From Micromonospora siamensis (GTDB lineage: Bacteria; Actinomycetota; Actinomycetes; Mycobacteriales; Micromonosporaceae): a stretch of DNA of 64,000 bases. Numbering within the stretch: position 1 is the stretch's first letter; every line of letters starts with the position of its first letter. Under the pieces are notes generated by a model. The model had not been told where the DNA came from. It did not search any database and worked only from the letters and a program-made list of their open reading frames with translations. Positions 1 to 8,157 of the stretch are shown here, piece by piece. The stretch lies in contig NZ_LT607751.1 in assembly GCF_900090305.1 (NCBI RefSeq), forward strand, positions 868,001 through 932,000, given 5' to 3'. A program made the position numbers and the translations under genes.

Positions 1-724
1 CCGTGGTGGTCACCCGCTTGGTGATCACCGGCGGTGTGGGCCTCGCCCAGTCCTGCGGGTCGACGCTCCAGTGCAGCGGCTTCATGCCCAACTGCCGGGC
101 CACCGCGATCTCCTCGCCGGTCCAGCGGCCGCCGGGCTGCCGGAAGAAGGGCACCTTGGCGCCCGGCGCGGCGGCCTGGATGGCCCGGTTGGTGCGGACC
201 AGGTCGGCCCGGACCTCGGCCAGCGGGCGGCGGCCGAGGTCCATGTCGTGCCGCCAGCTGTGGTTGCACAGCTGGTGACCCTCGCGGACGATCCGGGCCA
301 CCAGCTGGGGGTGCCGCTTCACCTGGACGCCCACCACGCAGAAGGTCGCGGTGACGTGCGCGGCCCGCAGCTGGTCGAGCAGCTGCGGCGTCCACGCCGG
401 GCTGGGCCCGTCGTCGAAGGTGAGGGCCACCGCACGCACGCCGGTGCCGCGGCGCAGGCCCGCCGGGAGCTTCTTGGGCAGCGGCCGCAGCTTGGGCGGG
501 GGCGGCGGGGTGCTCCGGACGGGGCGCGGGGGGCCGCTGGGCGTCGGCTCCGGCTTCGGCCTGGACGTCGGCTCCGGCCCGGCGGGGGCCGGTGTGCCGG
601 AAGCCGGAGCGGCCGGGGCGGGGCCGCCGGCACCGCTGCCGACGCCGCGGCGGACGGGGTCCCCGCAGCCGCTCAGGGCGAGCAGCAGGCTGAGGCAGAT
701 CGCCGATACGGCGCGTGAAGTCAT
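1..724 (-). CDS. Polysaccharide deacetylase (NodB fold) lipoprotein, 3' end outside window
   Basis: The frame starts at the ATG complementary to 722-724 and runs off the left edge, so about 241 codons are visible. Residues 1-20 are a lipoprotein signal ending in a LSGC lipobox (Cys20), so the product should be anchored outside the membrane. A Pro/Ala/Gly-rich linker of about 60 residues follows. The NodB domain then begins with TFDDGPSP (catalytic and metal Asp), followed by the metal pair H-x3-H in NHSWRHD and a RQPGGRW segment. The family removes N-acetyl groups from peptidoglycan- or chitin-like polymers; the substrate here is unknown. The gene is monocistronic on present evidence, with the regulator at 799-1743 ending 75 bp upstream on the same strand. 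Confidence 0.88.
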   Translation of the reverse strand, partial: MTSRAVSAICLSLLLALSGCGDPVRRGVGSGAGGPAPAAPASGTPAPAGPEPTSRPKPEPTPSGPPRPVRSTPPPPPKLRPLPKKLPAGLRRGTGVRAVALTFDDGPSPAWTPQLLDQLRAAHVTATFCVVGVQVKRHPQLVARIVREGHQLCNHSWRHDMDLGRRPLAEVRADLVRTNRAIQAAAPGAKVPFFRQPGGRWTGEEIAVARQLGMKPLHWSVDPQDWARPTPPVITKRVTTT

Positions 725-798
725 GTTCGCTCCGGAGGGGATCGGTGCGCGGACCGATCCGACGGTAATGGACGGAGCGTGACGTTTGGTAGATCCGT

Positions 799-1743
799 TC
801 AGCCTGTCGTGGTCTGGTCCAGAGAATCCCTTACGGCCACGGCGAGCGACACCGCCTCGGCCAGGTCCACCGGCCGAACCACCCCGGCGGGCAGCATGTC
901 GGCCCGCCAGCCGGGCCCGGCGGCCAGCACCAGCAGGGGCCGGCGCGGGGCGGCGAGCAGGGCGGCGAGCTGCCCCGGGTCGGCGGTGGCCCGGGTGTGC
1001 GACCAGACCACGACGGCCGCGGGACCGGTCCGGTCGACCGCGTCGACCAGAGCGGGAGTCGGCACCCGTGCGCCGAGCATCCGGTACGCGACGCCCACCT
1101 CGGCCAGCGCCGCGCCGAGCGCCTCCAGCGGCAGGGTGTGCTGTTCCTCGTCGGCGCAGGAGAGCAGGATCCGGGCCGGCCCGACGGCCGGGATCGACCG
1201 GGCTACCGTGGCGAACGCCTCGGAGACGCACCGGGACATCAGGTGCTCGACCTCGATCAGCCCGGCGGTGGCGGCGTGCCGCTCACCGATGCCGGTCAGC
1301 ACCGGGCGGAGCAGCCCCTCCCAGGTGGCCACCACCCCGTCGGTGGCCAGCGCGTGCGCGATGGCCTCCCCGATGGCGGCCGAGTCGAGCCGCATGGCGG
1401 CCCGGGCCAGCCCGCGCGCGGCAGGCCCGGCCCGGCCCACCGGAATGGTCAGCCCACCGCCGTGCCGGGCCGGGCGCAGCCGACCGGACCCGGCCAGGTC
1501 GGCCGGGTCCACCGCGGGCGCCTGGCGGGCCCACCGGGCCGCCTCGGCCGGGGTCACCCCCTCCGCGGTGAGCTTGCGCATGATCTCCAGCCGAGCCAGG
1601 TCGGCGGGCGTGTAGCGCCGGTGGTGGCCGGGGACGTGCTGGCTGGGGCCGAGACCGTACCGCTGGTGCCAGGTGCGCAGCGTGGTGACCGCCACGCCCA
1701 GCCGCCGCGCGACGGCCCCCGCGCTCAGCGCGTCATCGGCCAC
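799..1743 (-). CDS. MerR-family regulator with B12-binding domain (LitR/CarH type)
   Basis: This 314-residue protein starts at a GTG. Residues 7-75 form a MerR winged helix (VARRLGVAVTTLRTWHQRYG, then HHRRY). Residues 115-310 resemble the helical plus Rossmann cobalamin domains of CarH/LitR photoreceptors. His202 sits in E-x-H where the family's lower axial cobalamin ligand lies, and Glu166-His167 match the conserved EH pair. The Trp that caps adenosylcobalamin in Thermus CarH appears to be His156, and the Gly of E-x-H-x-x-G is Pro205. Known family members use adenosylcobalamin to repress carotenoid genes in the dark. It is the last gene of the leftward crtE-crtI-idi run, 10 bp after idi. Control of this cluster is inferred from position; light sensing is less certain because of the substitutions. 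Confidence 0.85.
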   Translation of the reverse strand: MADDALSAGAVARRLGVAVTTLRTWHQRYGLGPSQHVPGHHRRYTPADLARLEIMRKLTAEGVTPAEAARWARQAPAVDPADLAGSGRLRPARHGGGLTIPVGRAGPAARGLARAAMRLDSAAIGEAIAHALATDGVVATWEGLLRPVLTGIGERHAATAGLIEVEHLMSRCVSEAFATVARSIPAVGPARILLSCADEEQHTLPLEALGAALAEVGVAYRMLGARVPTPALVDAVDRTGPAAVVVWSHTRATADPGQLAALLAAPRRPLLVLAAGPGWRADMLPAGVVRPVDLAEAVSLAVAVRDSLDQTTTG

Positions 1744-1753
1744 CCGACCGCTC

Positions 1754-2395
1754 CTACGCCTCGTCGTGCGCGGAGGCGCCGACCGGCTTCGCGGCGCCGG
1801 TGCCGGTGCCGGTGCCGGTGCCGGCGGAGCGCAGCAGCCGGCTCACCACCCCACCCAGCCAGGGGGCGTGCGCGCGGGGGTCGGCGTCGATCTCCGACAT
1901 CAGCCGAGCCGGGTCGACCCAGCGCAGCTCGGCCACCTCGTCGGGGTCGGGCCGTACGGTGACGTCGGCGGGCACGTCGGCGCGGAGCACGTGGTCGTAC
2001 TCGAACTCCACCCGGCCGGTCGCCGGGTCCTCGGCGTAGTAGACGTACACCCCGACCTCGGTGAGGGCGACCGGCGCGGCGCCGAGCTCCTCGCCGAGGC
2101 GCCGGTTGGCGGCCTCGGCCAGCGCCTCGCCCGGCAGGGGGTGACCGCAGCACGAGTTGGCCCAGCGCAGCGGGAACCGGGTCTTCACCGCGGCCCGGCG
2201 TTGCAGCAGCACCCGCCCGTCCGGCGCGACCAGCAGCACCGAGAACGCCCGGTGCAGCCGGCCGGGTGGCCGGTGGGCGGCGGAGACGGTGGCCTCGCCG
2301 AGCGGCTGGCCGGCGTCGTCGACCAGCTCGACCAGGTGGGCCTCGCGGGCGGTCACCGGGTCACCCACGCCGCGACGGCGTTCATCGGCCCGCAC
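1754..2395 (-). CDS. idi: Isopentenyl-diphosphate delta-isomerase, type I
   Basis: The 213-residue Nudix-fold enzyme interconverts IPP and DMAPP and so feeds the GGPP synthase of the same operon. Diagnostic segments are NSCCGHP (catalytic Cys and metal His), the Nudix-like RRLGEELG and the acidic VEFEYDHVL motif. The annotated GTG at 2395 overlaps the end of crtI by 14 bp. In-frame GTGs at 2368 and 2353 are alternatives, since the conserved part begins near AREAHLVELVDD. The C-terminus carries a Thr-Gly run (GTGTGTG) encoded by a 6-bp tandem repeat and absent from the core family, so its length may vary between strains. Confidence 0.93.
   Translation of the reverse strand: MRADERRRGVGDPVTAREAHLVELVDDAGQPLGEATVSAAHRPPGRLHRAFSVLLVAPDGRVLLQRRAAVKTRFPLRWANSCCGHPLPGEALAEAANRRLGEELGAAPVALTEVGVYVYYAEDPATGRVEFEYDHVLRADVPADVTVRPDPDEVAELRWVDPARLMSEIDADPRAHAPWLGGVVSRLLRSAGTGTGTGTGAAKPVGASAHDEA
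1796..1824. repeat. Tandem hexanucleotide repeat inside idi
   Basis: Four complete gccggt units plus a partial fifth lie within the 3' end of idi and encode alternating Gly-Thr. The unit length is a multiple of three, so copy-number change would not break the frame. Confidence 0.9.
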
Positions 2396-3863
2396 CGGTG
2401 ATCCGGTTGGCGGCCAGCTTGCCGGAGATCAGCACCATCGGCACGCCGACGCCCGGCTGGGTGCCGGAGCCGGTGAAGACCACGTTGTCGAAGCGACGGT
2501 GCAGGTTGGACGGGCGGAACGGCCCGGTCTGGAAGAGGCTGTGCGCGGCGGCGAACGGCGTGCCGGCGGCCATGCCCTGCTCCTCCCACTCGGCGGGGGT
2601 GATCGTGCGCAGCACCTCGACGCCGTCGCCGAAGCCGACGTAGCCGCGCTCCTCGAGGGTGCCGATCAGCTGGTCGGTGTAGCGGCGGCCGAGGTCGCCC
2701 CGCCAGTCGAACGGCGCCCGTTCGAGGTTGGGCACCGGCGCGAGCACGTAGTACGTGTGCCGGCCGGCCGGGGCGACCGAGGGGTCGGTCCGGCTCGGGT
2801 TGGTGACCAGCAGCGACGGGTCGGTCATCAGCTCGCCGCGGCGGATCACCTCGTCGAAGGTGCCCTTCCACTTGCGTCCGAAGTGGATGTTGTGGTGGGC
2901 GATCTTCTCATAGCCCTGCCTGGAGCCGACGTGCAGGACCACGCAGGAGGGCGAGTAGGTGAGCTTCCGGGCCCGCCCCTCGGGCAGCAGGTCCCGGTAG
3001 GCGACCGGCAGGTCCGGGTTGAGCACCACCACGTCCGCCGGGACGAACTCCCCGTCGGTGGTCACCACGCCGGTCGCGCGGCCGTTGGCGGTCTCCACCC
3101 GGTCGACCGTGGTGCCGTAGCGGATCTGCACGCCGTGCTTCTCGGCCGCGCCGGCCATGCCGCGGGAGACCGCGTGGATGCCGCCGCGCGGGAAGAACAC
3201 CCCGGCGACCGAGTCGAGGTACGCGATGACGCTGTAGATGGCCAGCGCGTCGTGCGGCGCGAGGCCGGCGTACATGGCCTGGAAGGAGAAGATCCGCTGG
3301 GTACGCGGGTCGCGGAAGAACTGGTTGATCTTGGTTTGGAGTCGCCGGAACGCGCCGTTGGCCAGCAGCTTCACCAGGTTGGCGGTGATCAGGTCGGTCG
3401 GGGCGTCCAGGTTGCGGTCGATGAAGTCGGCCCGCTCCCACTCCCACAGGTTGCGCGCGTAGTCCACGAAGCGCAGGTAGCCGTCGGCCTCCCGCGGCCC
3501 GCAGACCCGGGAGATCTCGGCCGCCATCCGGGTCGTGTCGGTGAGCACGTCCAGCGTCGACCCGTCCGGGTAGTACGCCCGGTACGCCGGGTCGACCGGG
3601 GTAAGGTCGAGCCAGTCGTCCAGCTCCTCGCCGACCGCGCCGAGCGCCTCGGCGATCAGGTCCGGCATGGTCAGCACCGTCGGGCCGGTGTCGAACTCGT
3701 ACCCGTCGACGCTGAGCCGGCCGGCCCGCCCACCGGGCACCGGCTCGCGTTCCAGGACGGTCACCTGCCGTCCGCTGCCGGCCAGGTGCAGCGCGCACGC
3801 CAGCCCACCGAGGCCCGCGCCTACGACCACCACCCGGTCCGTACGTCCGTTCACGGTCCGCAC
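2382..3863 (-). CDS. crtI: Phytoene desaturase (CrtI-type FAD-dependent oxidoreductase)
   Basis: This 493-residue flavoprotein should desaturate phytoene, probably to lycopene. Near the N-terminus is the dinucleotide-binding motif VVVGAGLGGLACAL and the following acidic strand end VTVLERE, then GGRAG. The C-terminus has the family FAD-binding segment GTQPGVGVPMV. The GTG start at 3863 is supported by a strong AAGGAGGTGG ribosome site just upstream. The stop overlaps idi, and crtE ends 28 bp upstream, so crtE-crtI-idi-regulator look cotranscribed. No lycopene cyclase or later carotenoid gene lies nearby, so the end product cannot be deduced from this locus. Confidence 0.93.
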   Translation of the reverse strand: MRTVNGRTDRVVVVGAGLGGLACALHLAGSGRQVTVLEREPVPGGRAGRLSVDGYEFDTGPTVLTMPDLIAEALGAVGEELDDWLDLTPVDPAYRAYYPDGSTLDVLTDTTRMAAEISRVCGPREADGYLRFVDYARNLWEWERADFIDRNLDAPTDLITANLVKLLANGAFRRLQTKINQFFRDPRTQRIFSFQAMYAGLAPHDALAIYSVIAYLDSVAGVFFPRGGIHAVSRGMAGAAEKHGVQIRYGTTVDRVETANGRATGVVTTDGEFVPADVVVLNPDLPVAYRDLLPEGRARKLTYSPSCVVLHVGSRQGYEKIAHHNIHFGRKWKGTFDEVIRRGELMTDPSLLVTNPSRTDPSVAPAGRHTYYVLAPVPNLERAPFDWRGDLGRRYTDQLIGTLEERGYVGFGDGVEVLRTITPAEWEEQGMAAGTPFAAAHSLFQTGPFRPSNLHRRFDNVVFTGSGTQPGVGVPMVLISGKLAANRITGAGR

Positions 3864-3891
3864 GTGACCACCTCCTTCGCAAAGTTGCCCA

Positions 3892-5046
3892 TCATGCCCG
3901 TCGCTTGGTCGCGGCGGTGGCGAGACCGGTCAGCGCGGTGCGCGCCGTCTCGTCGATCGACGCGGACTCCAGCGCGGTCAGCGCCTCGGTCACCCGTTCG
4001 TCGATCATGCGGCCGATCCGGTGCACGGCACCGGTGTCGACCACCAGCTCGGCCAGCAGGTCCACGTCCCGGTCGGTGAGGGCGTCACCGACCCGGTCCA
4101 GGGACCGGCGCTGCGCCGGGGTGGCGAGCTGTCGGGCCACCATCAGCAGCGCGGTCGGCTTACCGGTACGCAGGTCGTCGCCGGCCGGCTTGCCGGTGGT
4201 CGCCGGGTCGCCGTACACGCCGAGGAGGTCGTCGCAGAGCTGGAACGCCTCGCCCACGGCGAGGCCGTAGCGGGTGTACGCAGCGATCAGTGGCGCGTCC
4301 GGGGCGACGCCGGCCAGGCAGGCGCCGAAGAGCAGCGGCCGCTGGACGGTGTAGCTGGCGGTCTTGTAGCGGGCCACCCGCAGCGCCCGGTCCACCGACC
4401 AGTTCGCCGCGTCGTGCTCGCCGAGCACGTCGAGGAACTGCCCGGCCACCGTCTCGACGCGCATCTGGTCGTAGCAGCGCCGCACGTCGAGCAGTCGGGC
4501 CGGGGGCAGGGCGGCGTGGCCGAGCAGCCGGTCGGCCCAGACCATGCAGAGGTCACCGATCAGCACGGCGACGGCCTCGCCGAACCGGTCCGGGTCGCCG
4601 GCGTGCCCGGCGGCGCGGTGCCGCTCGGCGGCGGCCCGGTGGGCGGTGGGCAGGCCCCGGCGGGTGTCGGAGGCGTCCATCACGTCGTCGTGGACCAGGG
4701 CGAAGGTGTGCAGCAGCTCCAGCGCGGCGAGCGCCGGCAGCACCGGTGGCAGCGGCTCGTCCCCGCCGACCACGCCCCGCCAGCCCCAGTACGCGAATGT
4801 CGGGCGGACCCGCTTGCCGCCGGCCAGCACACAGTCCCGCGCGGTTGCGGCGAATCCGCCCATCGCTGCGTCGATCTCGCCGAGCGAGGCGACCTCGGTG
4901 GCCAGGAACCCGGCGAGGGTCTCGTCGACGGCGGTGATCAGGTCCCTGGTGAACGCGGCCAGCACGCCGCGGACCGGATCGTCCCCGTCGCCGATGCCGG
5001 CCGTCGCGACACTCAGCGCATTACCCGCAACTGCGTCGTTGGCCAT
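3892..5046 (-). CDS. crtE: Polyprenyl diphosphate synthase, probably geranylgeranyl diphosphate synthase
   Basis: The 384-residue trans-prenyltransferase contains the first aspartate-rich motif DDVMDASD followed by RRG, and the second region CDDLLGVYGD followed by GKPAGDDL and KPTALL. These bind the magnesium-diphosphates of the allylic and homoallylic substrates. Chain length is not readable with certainty, but linkage to crtB and crtI makes C20 the likely product. The ATG at 5046 is 12 bp from a 10-bp palindrome in the divergent crtE/crtB promoter region. It is the first gene of the leftward carotenoid operon. Confidence 0.9.
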   Translation of the reverse strand: MANDAVAGNALSVATAGIGDGDDPVRGVLAAFTRDLITAVDETLAGFLATEVASLGEIDAAMGGFAATARDCVLAGGKRVRPTFAYWGWRGVVGGDEPLPPVLPALAALELLHTFALVHDDVMDASDTRRGLPTAHRAAAERHRAAGHAGDPDRFGEAVAVLIGDLCMVWADRLLGHAALPPARLLDVRRCYDQMRVETVAGQFLDVLGEHDAANWSVDRALRVARYKTASYTVQRPLLFGACLAGVAPDAPLIAAYTRYGLAVGEAFQLCDDLLGVYGDPATTGKPAGDDLRTGKPTALLMVARQLATPAQRRSLDRVGDALTDRDVDLLAELVVDTGAVHRIGRMIDERVTEALTALESASIDETARTALTGLATAATKRRA

Positions 5047-5058
5047 GTGGGCGAGCGT

Positions 5059-5097
5059 ACCCTAGGGTTACGAGTTGCGTCGATTGGTGCGTCGATT
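5059..5097. promoter_or_regulatory. Divergent crtE/crtB promoter with palindrome and direct repeats
   Basis: The 65 bp between the crtE and crtB starts hold a perfect palindrome accctagggt (5059-5068) and two direct copies of tgcgtcgatt (5076-5085 and 5088-5097) spaced 12 bp apart. Known CarH operators are built from direct repeats about one helical turn apart, so these are reasonable operator candidates for the B12-domain regulator. Binding is an inference. Confidence 0.5.
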
Positions 5098-5111
5098 TTT
5101 GAGGAGAGCCG

Positions 5112-6026
5112 GTGGAAAACGATCTCACCGCCGCCTATGACCGAAGCCGTGAGCTGCACAGACGCCACGGTCGCACCTACTATCTCGCCACCAGGCTGCT
5201 CCCCGCTTGGAAACGGCGTCATGTGCACGCTCTGTACGGTTTCACCCGGTTCGCCGACGAGATCGTCGACCGGACCGAGGACCTTCCGCCGGCCGAGCGC
5301 GCCGCCAAGCTCGACGAGTGGGCGTCCCGCTTCCTCGCCGGCCTGCACGGCGAACCGGTCGACGATCCGTTGCTCCCCGCCGTGCTGCATACCATCGCCG
5401 TCTTCGACCTGGACCGCGACGACTTCGCGTCGTTCCTGCGCAGCATGGCGATGGACCTGACGGTCACCTCGTACCGGACCTACGACGACCTGCTCGACTA
5501 CATGGAGGGCTCGGCCGCGGTCATCGGCACGATGATGCTGCCGATCCTGGGCAGCCAGGACCCGGCCGCAGCCCGGGAACCGGCCCGGCAGCTCGGCTTC
5601 GCCTTCCAACTGACCAACTTCATCCGGGACGTCGCCGAGGACCTGGACCGGGGCCGGACGTACCTGCCGGACGAGGACCTGGCCAAGTTCAACGTCAGCC
5701 GCGACGACCTGCTCGCCGCCCGGGCCGCCGGCCGCACCACCGGAAAGATCCGCGAGCTGATCGAGTACGAGGTGACCCGCGCGCAGGCCCACTACGCCGC
5801 CGCCGCGCCGGGCATCCCGCTGCTCAGCCCCGCCTCGCAGGCCTGCATGCGGACCGCGTACGCGCTCTACGGCGGCATCCTCGACGAGGTGGCCGCCCAG
5901 GACTACGACGTCTTCGTCCGGCGGGCCCTGGTCCCGCAGCGGCGGCGGATGTCGGTGGCCGCCCGCGCCCTGCTCACCCGCACCGGCACGCCCGTGCTGG
6001 TCCCCGGGCCGGCCCCCGCCCCGTGA
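5112..6026 (+). CDS. crtB: Phytoene synthase (squalene/phytoene synthase family)
   Basis: This 304-residue enzyme condenses two GGPP molecules to phytoene. It has both aspartate-rich substrate sites: FADEIVD near residue 52, and NFIRDVAEDLDRGRTYLP around residue 175, with DVAED supplying the metal ligands. The GTG at 5112 follows a GAGGAG ribosome site by about 5 bp. It diverges from crtE and is coupled to the photolyase gene by a 4-bp GTGA overlap, so pigment synthesis and DNA photorepair should share a transcript. Confidence 0.94.
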   Translation: MENDLTAAYDRSRELHRRHGRTYYLATRLLPAWKRRHVHALYGFTRFADEIVDRTEDLPPAERAAKLDEWASRFLAGLHGEPVDDPLLPAVLHTIAVFDLDRDDFASFLRSMAMDLTVTSYRTYDDLLDYMEGSAAVIGTMMLPILGSQDPAAAREPARQLGFAFQLTNFIRDVAEDLDRGRTYLPDEDLAKFNVSRDDLLAARAAGRTTGKIRELIEYEVTRAQAHYAAAAPGIPLLSPASQACMRTAYALYGGILDEVAAQDYDVFVRRALVPQRRRMSVAARALLTRTGTPVLVPGPAPAP

Positions 6027-7345
6027 GCGGTCGTACGGCGGTCGTCCTCTTCACCCGCGACCTGCGGCTGCACGACCACCCGGCGCTCGCCACCAGCTGC
6101 GCGGCCTTCGACCGGGTGGTGCCGCTGTACGTCCTCGATCCCGCGCTGGCCGAGAAGTCCCCCAACCGCACCCGGTTCCTGCACCAGTGCCTCGCCGAGC
6201 TGCGCGACGCGCTCCGCGAGCGCGGTGGCGACCTGGTGATCCGGCGGGGTGACCCGGTGGCGGAGACGATCCGGCTGGCCGGTGAGGTGGGCGCCGAGGC
6301 GGTGGCGCTCTCCGCCGACGTCAGCCGGTACGCCGCGCGGCGCGAGCGCCGGCTGCGCGAGGAGTGCGAGCGGCACCGGCTGCACCTGAAGCTCTTCCCC
6401 GGCCTGACCGTCGTGGAGCCGGGGGCGGTACGCCCGACCGGTGGCGACCACTACCGGGTGTTCAGCCCGTACTTCCGGGTCTGGCAGGGGGTGGACCGGC
6501 GGGCGGAGCTGGCCGCCCCGAAGCGGGTCGAGCTGCCCGCCGGCGTCCAGGTCGGGCGGCTGCCGGCGCTGCCGAAGGGCGAGTCGCCGGACGCCGCGCC
6601 GGGCGGCGAGTCGCATGCCCGGCGCCGGCTGAAGCAGTGGCTGCCGACCTTGGCCCGGTACGACGACATCCACGACGACATGGCCGGCGACGAGACGTCC
6701 CGGCTCAGCCCGTACCTGCGGTTCGGCTGCGTCTCTCCGCTGGCGGTGGCGGAGCGGGCCGGCGACCGGTCCCACCCGTTCGTCCGGCAGCTCTGCTGGC
6801 GCGACTTCTACTACCAGGTCACCGCCGCCTTCCCGGAGATCTCGACGAAGGCGTACCGGCGGGGCGCGAGCGAGGACTGGCGGTACGACGACGAGGCGAT
6901 GGCCGCCTGGACCGAGGGGCGGACCGGCATGCCCATCGTGGACGCCGGGATGCGGCAGATGCAGGCCGAGGGCTGGATGCACAACCGGGCCCGGCTGATC
7001 ACCGCCGGCTACCTGACCAAGGTGCTCGGGCTGGACTGGCGGCCCGGGGTGGCGGTCTTCGCCCACTGGCTGCTCGACGGCGACGTGGCGAACAACTCCG
7101 GCAACTGGCAGTGGGTGGCCGGCACCGGCAACGACAGCCGCCCCTATCGCAGCCTCAACCCGGTCCGGCAGGCCGAACGGTACGACCCGGCCGGCGACTA
7201 CGTCCGGCGCTGGGTGCCCGAGCTGGCCTCCGTCGCGGGCAAGGCGGTGCACCAGCCGTGGCGGCTGCCCCCGGAGGAACGCCGGACGCTGGACTACCCG
7301 GCCCCGCTGGAGGTCCCCGGCGCCGACCCGGTCTGGATGCGCTGA
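6023..7345 (+). CDS. phr: Deoxyribodipyrimidine photolyase (class I, cryptochrome/photolyase family)
   Basis: The 440-residue flavoprotein should repair cyclobutane pyrimidine dimers in DNA using light. It begins with the antenna-domain strand TAVVLFTRDLRLHDHPAL. The FAD-binding helical domain shows WRDFYYQ, PIVDAGMRQM and NNSGNWQWVAGTGND, which are family hallmarks for FAD and substrate binding. Its GTG overlaps the crtB stop (GTGA). Pairing with carotenoid genes and a B12-type photoreceptor-like regulator fits a light-induced photoprotection operon. The antenna cofactor cannot be assigned from sequence alone. Confidence 0.95.
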   Translation: MSGRTAVVLFTRDLRLHDHPALATSCAAFDRVVPLYVLDPALAEKSPNRTRFLHQCLAELRDALRERGGDLVIRRGDPVAETIRLAGEVGAEAVALSADVSRYAARRERRLREECERHRLHLKLFPGLTVVEPGAVRPTGGDHYRVFSPYFRVWQGVDRRAELAAPKRVELPAGVQVGRLPALPKGESPDAAPGGESHARRRLKQWLPTLARYDDIHDDMAGDETSRLSPYLRFGCVSPLAVAERAGDRSHPFVRQLCWRDFYYQVTAAFPEISTKAYRRGASEDWRYDDEAMAAWTEGRTGMPIVDAGMRQMQAEGWMHNRARLITAGYLTKVLGLDWRPGVAVFAHWLLDGDVANNSGNWQWVAGTGNDSRPYRSLNPVRQAERYDPAGDYVRRWVPELASVAGKAVHQPWRLPPEERRTLDYPAPLEVPGADPVWMR

Positions 7346-7360
7346 TCCGCCCGCCGTCGC

Positions 7361-7412
7361 GCTGTCCGGCCAGGCTGTCCGGCCAGGCTGCCCGGCCGCG
7401 CTGCCCGGCCGG
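7361..7412. repeat. Four tandem 13-bp repeats after phr
   Basis: Units at 7361, 7374, 7387 and 7400 read gctgtccggccag, the same again, gctgcccggccgc and gctgcccggccgg. They start 15 bp after the photolyase stop. They could fold, but no U-tract follows. Confidence 0.85.
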
Positions 7413-7513
7413 GGTGCCGGGCTGCGGTCGGGCTGGCCGCCTACGGCCGGGTTTGCCTGCTGAGTGTCACCGAGCGCGACGGCCGGCCGCCCCGCCGACC
7501 TGTCTTCACCCCC

Positions 7514-7636
7514 CTTTGCTCTGCTGCCACCCGCGCAACAGTCACCGAAAGTCACCCTGCAGTGGCGGTCGTGAGGTTCTCCGGACGGTTGAACCTCAGG
7601 TCAGCACCGTGTTGCGTCGATGGCAGCAGAGCAAAG
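7514..7636. repeat. Nested inverted-repeat element (MITE-like or structured RNA)
   Basis: Outer arms of 16 bp (7514-7529 and 7621-7636) are perfectly complementary. Inside lie 7-bp arms cgcaaca/tgttgcg (7534-7540, 7610-7616) and inside those 8-bp arms tgaggttc/gaacctca (7572-7579, 7591-7598). The pairings are nested, so the 123 bp can fold into one branched structure. The 529 bp from 7346 to 7874 otherwise contain no convincing gene. Confidence 0.6.
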
Positions 7637-7874
7637 CGGGGGAGGAGGGAACGTGGGCCCCGGCGGCTGGTGACGCCAAGTGATCGGCGGTGCCCGTCAC
7701 GGAAGGTGAGGTGGGTGCGGGTGGGCGGCGACGCCCCGGGCCGCGGCGGAAAACTCGGGGACCGGGCCGCCGTCCTCGACGGGCTCGTCGCCGGCGACGG
7801 CGGGGCGACGGCGGGGCCGACGGCGGGGGCGACGGGCAACCCGCTCGGCTGAGGCGGCACCGGCAGGAAGCCCG

Positions 7875-8093
7875 TCACAGGCAGGAGTGCAGCGCCTCGA
7901 CCAGGTCATCCACCCGGTTGTGGGCGGCCAGCCGGACCAGGTCGGGGGAGAGCAGGCGTACGCCGTCCAGGGTGCCGCCGGACAGCAGCCCGCCGTAGAG
8001 CCGGGCCAGCGCGGTGGCTGTCGCGTGCAGGTTCACCGCCGGGATCTCCCCGGCCCGCCACGCCACCCCGGACGGTAGGCGGTGAGGATCATT
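7875..8093 (-). pseudogene. Remnant of a beta-lactamase-family serine hydrolase (EstB-like)
   Basis: About 72 codons read AWRAGEIPAVNLHATA, then ALARLYGGLL and LDGVRLLSPDLV before the stop. This matches the C-terminal third of class C beta-lactamase-like esterases, which carry a nearly identical HATA-LARLYG...LLSP pattern. The catalytic SxxK and YxN parts are absent because the neighbouring reductase gene begins at 8158. The piece is therefore a 5'-deleted relic and is not expected to encode a working enzyme. Confidence 0.6.
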
Positions 8094-8157
8094 ACGGGCG
8101 GGGGAATTCCGGGCGGGCACGGTGGCCGGCGGCCGGGCGGTACGCAATGCTGGCAAG

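Noticed and set aside
2157..5460. Long plus-strand frames opposite crtI and crtE
   Set aside because: They mirror the high-GC third positions of the real genes and show no motifs.
7552..7878. 108-codon minus-strand frame
   Set aside because: Pro/Ser/Arg-rich, and overlaps both the nested-hairpin element and the pseudogene end.
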